A DNA stretch of 64,000 bases from Mytilisepta virgata (taxonomy: Eukaryota > Mollusca > Bivalvia > Mytilida > Mytilidae), in assembly GCA_028015205.1 (NCBI GenBank), contig CM051514.1, forward strand, positions 4,588,001 to 4,652,000, given 5' to 3'. Made by a program: the position numbers and the translations under genes. Below, piece by piece: positions 58,901-64,000 of this stretch. The notes under the pieces are model-generated. The model was not told the origin of the DNA. It worked only from the letters and a program-made list of their open reading frames with translations, and made no database searches. Position 1 is the stretch's first letter. Each line of letters begins with the position of its first letter.

Positions 58901-61900
58901 CATCACTTTGCGTCCGTCGTCGTCATTGTCGTAAAATTTTCACATTTTCATCAACTCCTCTGAAACCGATGAACCAATTTAAACCAAACTTAAGTGAAAA
59001 GGTCCTTGGATGGTCCCGTTTAAAAAAAATCGGTTTTCCGGGGACATAGTTTAACCTTGGACCCTATGGGAATTTTAACATTTTCGTTATATTCTGTGAG
59101 ACCATATGGCCAATTGTAACCAAACTTTGGTGAAATGGTCATTCGCTGGCGCCTTGTTTGGTTTCCCCGAACGACATCCAACATGGCCGCCATGGCTGGA
59201 CACAGTTTAACATTGAGCCTATGAGAACTTCTCTGAAACCACTCAACCAATTTAAACCAAACTTAAGTGGAAAGCTCCTTGGAGGTCCCCTTTAAAAAGT
59301 GTTTTCGGTTTTGTTCGGTTTTCCGGGTGCCATCAAATATGGCTGCCATGGTCGGACATAATTTAACCTTGGACCCTATGGGAATTTTAACATTTTCGCT
59401 CTCTTCTCAGAGACCATTAGGCCAATTTGAACCACACTTTGGTTGAATGGTCCTTGGGTGGCCCCTTATAAAAAATGTGTTCGGTTTCCACGAACGCCAT
59501 CCAACATGGCCGTCATAGCTGGACTTAGTTTAACACTGAGCCTATGGGAATTTTACTTTTTCGTCAACTCCTCTGAAACCACTGAGCCAATTTGAACCAA
59601 ACTTTGGTGGAATGGTCCTTGGGTGGCCCGTTTCCAAAATTTTGTCTGGCATTCCCGACCTCCAGGCGACATGGCTGCTGTTACTAAAAACAGAAAAGGG
59701 GGATGAATTTATAAAAAAAACTTCTTAATGTATGAAACTACAATGCTAGATGGCAGCCACAGCCGAACTCAGTTAAACATAGGCCCTATGGGAAAATTCA
59801 TTGAAAAATCTTCTTGTCTGAAACCACTTGACCAATTGGAACCAGACTTTGCAGCAATGGTCCTTATATGGTCCTCTTGCAGAATTGTGTCTGATGACCT
59901 GGACTGTCGACCGAAACAACCGAACTTAGTTTAACATAAGGCCCCATGGGAAAATTCATTGAAAAATCTTCTTGTCTGAAACCACAATAAAGGTCAACAC
60001 TCAATGGGTTGGGAACATTTGAAAATAATGGAGAGAATTCTACAACCTCTAAATTAAATAAATTTAAGTTAAATTTCCCATCATATCTTTTTCTAAACAA
60101 ATTATTACCTTTACATAACTTAATTAATTGATTGCTATATCGGGTTTTTCCTTTGTCCATCCCTTTACGATCTTTTGGTATTTGAAATAAATCTAAATTA
60201 CATACGTCACTAATTGATATACCCTCTAAATTGTTACCGATACCCGTTTTATTGAAAAATATATAATCTTGATCCTGCGCAGTTCTTGCAATAAAGTCTC
60301 CAACAAAATATATATTATTATACTTTGATGAAAGTTCTAAGTATTCGTTTTCGATTTCGCATCGTTAGAAGAATAGGTAGTGTATTGAGGTGTATTCAGA
60401 GGGGAGGGGGTGTACACAATGCCGAGCACAATTTCTTCGTTTTTCAAAATTTTGTGCATCACAGCAAAAATTTGCTATTAGTATCTATAATTTGAATAAA
60501 TTCATGAAAATCTTCTCTGTAGCGAATTATAATTCCGTCCGATTCCACTCTTCCTACTTATGTCTATTTTTCAATTTAAACTTATAACTTTGAAGATTTG
60601 TGTTCACCCATGTCATCTGTTTTAGATTCGACAAAAACATTAAATGTCTTGTTTTTTAATTAAATTTTCAAATTCTGGATAATTAAATCTTTTTTTTCAG
60701 ACCACAACAATTTAGGTATAGAATATTTACATTTTTCTGTACCAATGCTTAAATCATCTGTTGTGCAAGACCATTATTATTTTGGATAGGGGATGAAACC
60801 GCTCCCACTAGACATATTTATTATTTTATATTATCATTAACATTTTCATTTCTGATATCTTTTCACTATCAAACAATACATCAGTCATGTGAATATTAGC
60901 ATCATTTAGATCAAAAAGTATATTTACATTTTCATTATTTACACTTTTATTATTATATACAACTTTTCGTACGAGAATTGTTCTCGTATGCCATAGGGTT
61001 TGCCTCGAAGTTGGCGCGCAATGCTCTAAACATTTTATTTCTTATAATTTTGATGTTAAAAATTCATAAACTATTGCCAGTGTTATAAATGGTTCTAGGT
61101 TAGAACCATTCAGAATGGGTTCTGCTCACCTCTAGGAACAAGAGTTTTAGCGTTTCGGAAACTTTAAATATTTTGGCTGCTCAATAAAAGTAAGCATATC
61201 CTGTTGAAAATGCAGATAACCTAGCTTTGCTTTTTACACGTGCAGGAATACAACATAAACATACCTTTCATTTGCGTACACAACACGAAGAATTGCATAT
61301 ACCAACGTTGATGCAAAAGGCACGGCTGAAAAATAAAAATTTAAATATTGGAGATCTTGAAAATTTGTAAAGACTTATGAATAAATTACATTTCGTCAAA
61401 TTTCGTTATGCAGTTCACAAGAATACTTTAGGCTCGCTTCTGTTGTTCTTATAAACAGAGCATCCTCAACTTTCGCTAATTCTTATTAATCTTCCGTTAA
61501 CATGAATGGTGTACACATTTACTTGTGCCTGTTTTACTGAACGGGTTTTTTAAAGGTTAGTTCTCAATTTTTCAGCATTACATTTTATCAATACGCACAT
61601 AAAACAAAATGAGTTAGACATTTCTCTATGGAAATCTGTTCAACTCCGTTTCTACTAAAAAGATATTGAAGTTTAAGGGTCTCAAAATTAGATCAATAAT
61701 CGCATTGTGCTAGATATGCGTAGCATAATAGGGTGTGAATATTTTCCAACGTGAGCTAATACAGCTTTATTATACTTAGAATAACCTGGACAAAGACAAT
61801 TAAAATAAAATAAATATAATAAAAAGTAACACATACCCCATCCGGCTATATAGAGAGGTATTAACGATTTTGGCGGGGAAAATGCATCACTCATCAACCG

Positions 61901-61987
61901 ATGCAGGTAAAATCCTTCACAGAACATCCAGGTAAAACTTGCATATTTAAAATAAATTTTCAGGATGGACAGAATTTTACAGCCCGC
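52926..61987 (-). CDS. Secretin-family (class B) GPCR, 3' seven exons (TM3 to C-tail)
   Basis: Exons in order: 61987-61837, 61325-61265, 56932-56866, 56461-56379, 55868-55733, 55358-55317 and 53183-52926. All are GT-AG, and they join in one frame of 265 aa plus stop. They encode TM3 (CKILSILKIYFKYASFTWMF, CEGFYLHRLM), TM4 (VPFASTLVYAILRVVYANE), extracellular loop 2 (the conserved CW at the third exon start), TM5 (VNLGFLCNILRILLTQL), TM6 (RRAVKATFILIPLFGVQLFV), TM7 (NLQGACVALIFCFLNNE) and a tail starting VISNLRKTWRRR. EGFYLH, NxxCW, KATxxLIPLxG and CFLNxEV are hallmarks of peptide-hormone receptors of class B. NNEV, GVQ and the VYANESCW region lean towards the calcitonin/DH31-like group, but that is tentative. 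The ectodomain, TM1 and TM2 were not found in the remaining 2 kb and should lie further right. Intron 2 (4.3 kb) is swollen by LINE copy C. Confidence 0.88.
54159..54239. repeat. 81-bp hairpin in GPCR intron 6
   Basis: ATCCTCCCACGTCAGGG..CCACGTTCGTTCC pairs with GGAACGAAGTGG..CCCTGACTTAGGAGGAT around a TAGA-type loop. The arms are about 38 bp with a few mismatches. It may be a foldback MITE remnant or a structured RNA precursor. It lies on the intron side of both GPCR splice sites. Confidence 0.7.
54893..55000. repeat. Palindromic CATATC repeat in GPCR intron 6
   Basis: CCATATCAACCCCC at 54913 pairs with GGGGTTGATATGG at 54977. The core is ATCACCCCGAAAGCTTGCTC. Related text (CACACCCCATATCAGGTCGA, TAGCTCGAGG) lies at 53263-53340, so it is a dispersed element. 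Confidence 0.55.
57160..57320 (-). repeat. AGCTCACCTGG-type repeat fragment, reversed
   Basis: The reverse complement reads CTTCTTGTCTGAAACTACTG, GAGCCAATTGGAACCAA and CATGGTTATTGG, a single unit of the family found in full at 58862. Confidence 0.7.
57540..60700 (-). pseudogene. LINE copy C relic in GPCR intron 2, itself split
   Basis: Minus-strand order: endonuclease remnants at 60600-60000 (VGDFIARTAQDQDYIFFN, DRKGMDKGKTRYSNQLIKLC), an inserted AGCTCACCTGG repeat (58862-59995), then a linker and the reverse transcriptase. The RT reads ITKEEIKKCIKNLKNNKASG, NDNQCGFRAGYSTSDSIF, FCAFVDFEKAFDTIRRDALW, SNIGVRQGE and the YADD box at about 57835-57846 in ILYADDTVLLDELQ. A cysteine motif at the end (ICELCNTRDLGDEYH) parallels copies A and B, so this is probably the same family. 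Many stops and frameshifts; not functional. It lies antisense to nothing and parallel to the GPCR. Confidence 0.78.
58862..59995 (+). repeat. AGCTCACCTGG-type interspersed repeat, copy 4 (long)
   Basis: The best-preserved copy: head TTAGCTCACCTGGCCTTAAAG, a CGTCCGTCGTCGTCATTGTC run, then at least six units each holding CTCTGAAACCACT..CCAATTT.AACCAAACTT, GGTCCTTGG.TGG.CCC, CATCCAACATGGC, AGTTTAAC and CCTATGGGAA. Unit spacing varies from about 125 to 245 bp. It has split LINE copy C between its endonuclease and RT parts, so it is younger than that LINE. Confidence 0.88.
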
Positions 61988-63885
61988 CTGCAATTGGAAT
62001 GTTTTTACATGAAAACAATAAAATAGTAGGATTTGGGGTTCAAAATGCATAACTACTACGACTGCCTATTTTTAGAATGGGGAAACCCTTCTTAATCCTG
62101 AACGTTTTACTAACCTTCGAGGAAGATAATCTTACGGACGCTTATTTCGTGCAGTACATCTTGATTTGTTCGATTTTGATATGTCGACACATTCAAAATT
62201 GTTTCTAACCCTACGTCATTGCATTTGTTGATTTTATTCTTCATATTATGTTATGTAGTTGTAGGGTATATGTTTAGAGACTGGGTAATATTTATCCCAG
62301 GGATAGGACTGGTACAAAATATTGTATGGGAAAAAAAACAGCATTTCCCATGGTCTAAATACCAGAAAAAAAACAATTGTCCCATGCCAGTGCATGTCCC
62401 ATCATAGTAAGTATATACCTTACTTATTTTAAGGTTCAAGTAGGAAAACGCCCATTTGTACCGGTCCCATCCCTGTGATAGATAGTTCCCAGTCCCTTAA
62501 TATCTTGATGTAGACAATATAAGTAATGTCTCTATTTGCGTCAGTGAAACTTGTCTACAGCACAATTATCCTGTGGAACAAATTACAGTATTGTCATGAT
62601 TGTCATAATGAACAGTCCCACATTGTCATCATGCACTAATTGTGTAGCCAAATACTTCTGATGCCATAATGAATTGTGTAACTAAAGATTTTGATTATTT
62701 TCCTTAAATTCAAGAGTTAGTAATCACTGATTGATGACAAATTGCAGTCGTTGTGTCTTGCACAACTGAGCTTCGGATATCATTAAATACAGCATTTTCC
62801 CATGCATCTACAATTTTCCTTCCAAGTACGACTCAGGGTATATGTTTGAAATGCGATCACGTTGCAGAAAATACTGTTTTTATTTTTTAGTTTGGTTATC
62901 TACATGTGTACTATAACTCCTGAATACCAAATCTGTATTGTAAGAATGCCTATATGTTTGAGATTTTTATTTAAGGATGCTCGCTGGTCATGTTTTGGTC
63001 TTTTTGTCAGATTTTCATAATCCTCGGATTTTATCAATTTCTTAAACATGAAATGTTTTGCCAGTGAACCCCCACTTTTTCTTTTATAATTCAATCATAA
63101 ATAACTTAAAATGGTACTTGACAAACTCTTATGAAATCCTTTTTATTTTTTCATATATTTTTGAGAGATTGAAGTTGCAATGCAAAGACAATGAAAAATC
63201 CAGAGAAAACCCATATCCTGCAAATTTTCAAGGCCTTATAGCTCTAAAATGAGCACATGAACATATAATTTTTTCTTGCTTTTTTGTTTACTATTCATAT
63301 GTTCTCTCAAACTAAAACACCTATTTATTTTTTATTAGACCAGCGATCATCCTTAATATCGTCTGATAACATACATTTTAAGACTGAGTGTAATAGTTTT
63401 TGGCTGTGAAGAAATAACCTCAATCGCCGAGTGCAGACGTTTAAAGCCACACAGAAGGATGTTTTGAAGTTTTCGCAACGCGTGCACTGAGGTAACCTCA
63501 GGTGTAACAAAAACAACTGAATTAAACACACACGTGTACTTCAAAAGACTATATTTTCAAAAAGCATATTTAATTAACCAAGTTTGTTTTCAAGGCAAAG
63601 ATGTCATGCATTTTATCATGTCTTCTCAAAAGAATAATTTAGTAAAAGAAAAGGGGGAGACAGTTCTTTAGATTCGTATATCATATATATGGGACTGTTC
63701 ATTAACCACTAAAATGTCCAAAAAAAAATTAATATAAAAAAGTTAAAAATTTAAAAATCTAAATATTAAGTAGTCTTCGAATGGCAATGTCGAACTAAGG
63801 CCGTGTTCACACTGCTCATGTGTACTCAAGTTTATATCTTTTAATAAACTGTATCAGAGGAGAATCATTTGTCTCCCAAAATTAC
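61988..63885. other. Intronic stretch upstream of the GPCR TM3 exon
   Basis: Probably intron of the GPCR gene. I looked on the minus strand for the TM1-TM2 exon (expected motif like R..IH.NLF.SF) and did not find it. Short open frames at 62900-63094 and 63325-63544 carry no receptor motif. Confidence 0.4.
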
Positions 63886-63960
63886 CTAACTTACCAACCA
63901 GGGATCGATCCCGGAACCTTCAGAAGTCCACCTCTCTACCAACAGAGCTAAAGGAGTACT
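63886..63960 (-). repeat. tRNA-derived sequence with intact A and B boxes
   Basis: On the minus strand CTTTAGCTCTGTTGGTAGAG (A box and D arm), GGTGGACTTCTGAAG (anticodon arm) and CCGGGATCGATCCC (B box and T arm) occur at tRNA-like spacing. The acceptor strands (TACTCCT and TTGGTA) do not pair. This fits a tRNA-derived SINE head rather than a working tRNA gene. Confidence 0.55.
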
Positions 63961-64000
63961 TAACTACCGCAGCTAATGGACGGTGGTTATAAACATGTTA

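Noticed and set aside
63325..63544. TM1-TM2 exon of the GPCR (KRLHSAIEVIS segment)
   Set aside because: It superficially resembles the class B TM1-TM2 junction but lacks the R-x-x-I/L-H-x-N-L-F pattern, and no matching splice phase was found.
63886..63960. Functional tRNA gene on the minus strand
   Set aside because: A and B boxes are good but the acceptor stem does not pair; a tRNA-derived SINE head is more likely.

Overview
The window is AT-rich, intron-bearing animal DNA, dense in transposable elements. It is most likely from a bivalve mollusc, probably a mytilid mussel. The main reasons are a dispersed repeat at about 23970-24650 that I recall as very abundant in Mytilus sequences, the molluscan AGCTCACCTGG repeat (several copies), and a reverse-transcriptase family with the signature APAYGVYISQ. 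This assignment rests on recognition, not on a search.

Layout. 1-9305: intergenic repeats, a 21-bp minisatellite, a tRNA-derived relic and degraded retroelement pieces. 9306-22589: an apparently complete 13.3-kb CACTA/EnSpm-type DNA transposon with CACTG...CAGTG ends and a TA duplication. It carries three genes: a small basic protein in two exons, an 815-aa transposase with two N-terminal C2H2 fingers, and a six-exon, 574-aa protein resembling the SAMD3-like family. Its right end carries palindromes spaced 63 bp apart. 23485-29281: the mussel repeat and two LINE copies of one family, tail to tail. 29678-32968: a piggyBac transposase gene in two exons (543 aa, DDD triad intact) with a CRE-rich upstream region and a nearby 221-bp MITE. 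34038-37893: a degenerate telomere-like tract, a broken BEL/Pao pol, a GATGAGCAG minisatellite, a CpG-rich tandem block made of housekeeping-promoter motifs, and a reverse-transcriptase relic. 39640-50520: direct and inverted repeats, including a near-perfect 163-bp inverted duplication.

52926-61987 (minus strand) holds the one clear host gene: the 3' half of a secretin-family (class B) GPCR. Its seven exons join in frame from TM3 to the C-terminal tail. Its second intron contains a broken LINE that is itself split by an AGCTCACCTGG repeat. The exons for the ectodomain and TM1-TM2 were not found and probably lie beyond the right edge.

The transposon genes plausibly work together. The transposase would cut at the CACTG ends. 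One or both accessory proteins may bind the phased subterminal palindromes, as TnpA does in plant En/Spm. All three start codons lie just downstream of plausible 3' splice sites, and a strong donor lies 232 bp inside the left end, so one promoter with alternative splicing could serve all three.
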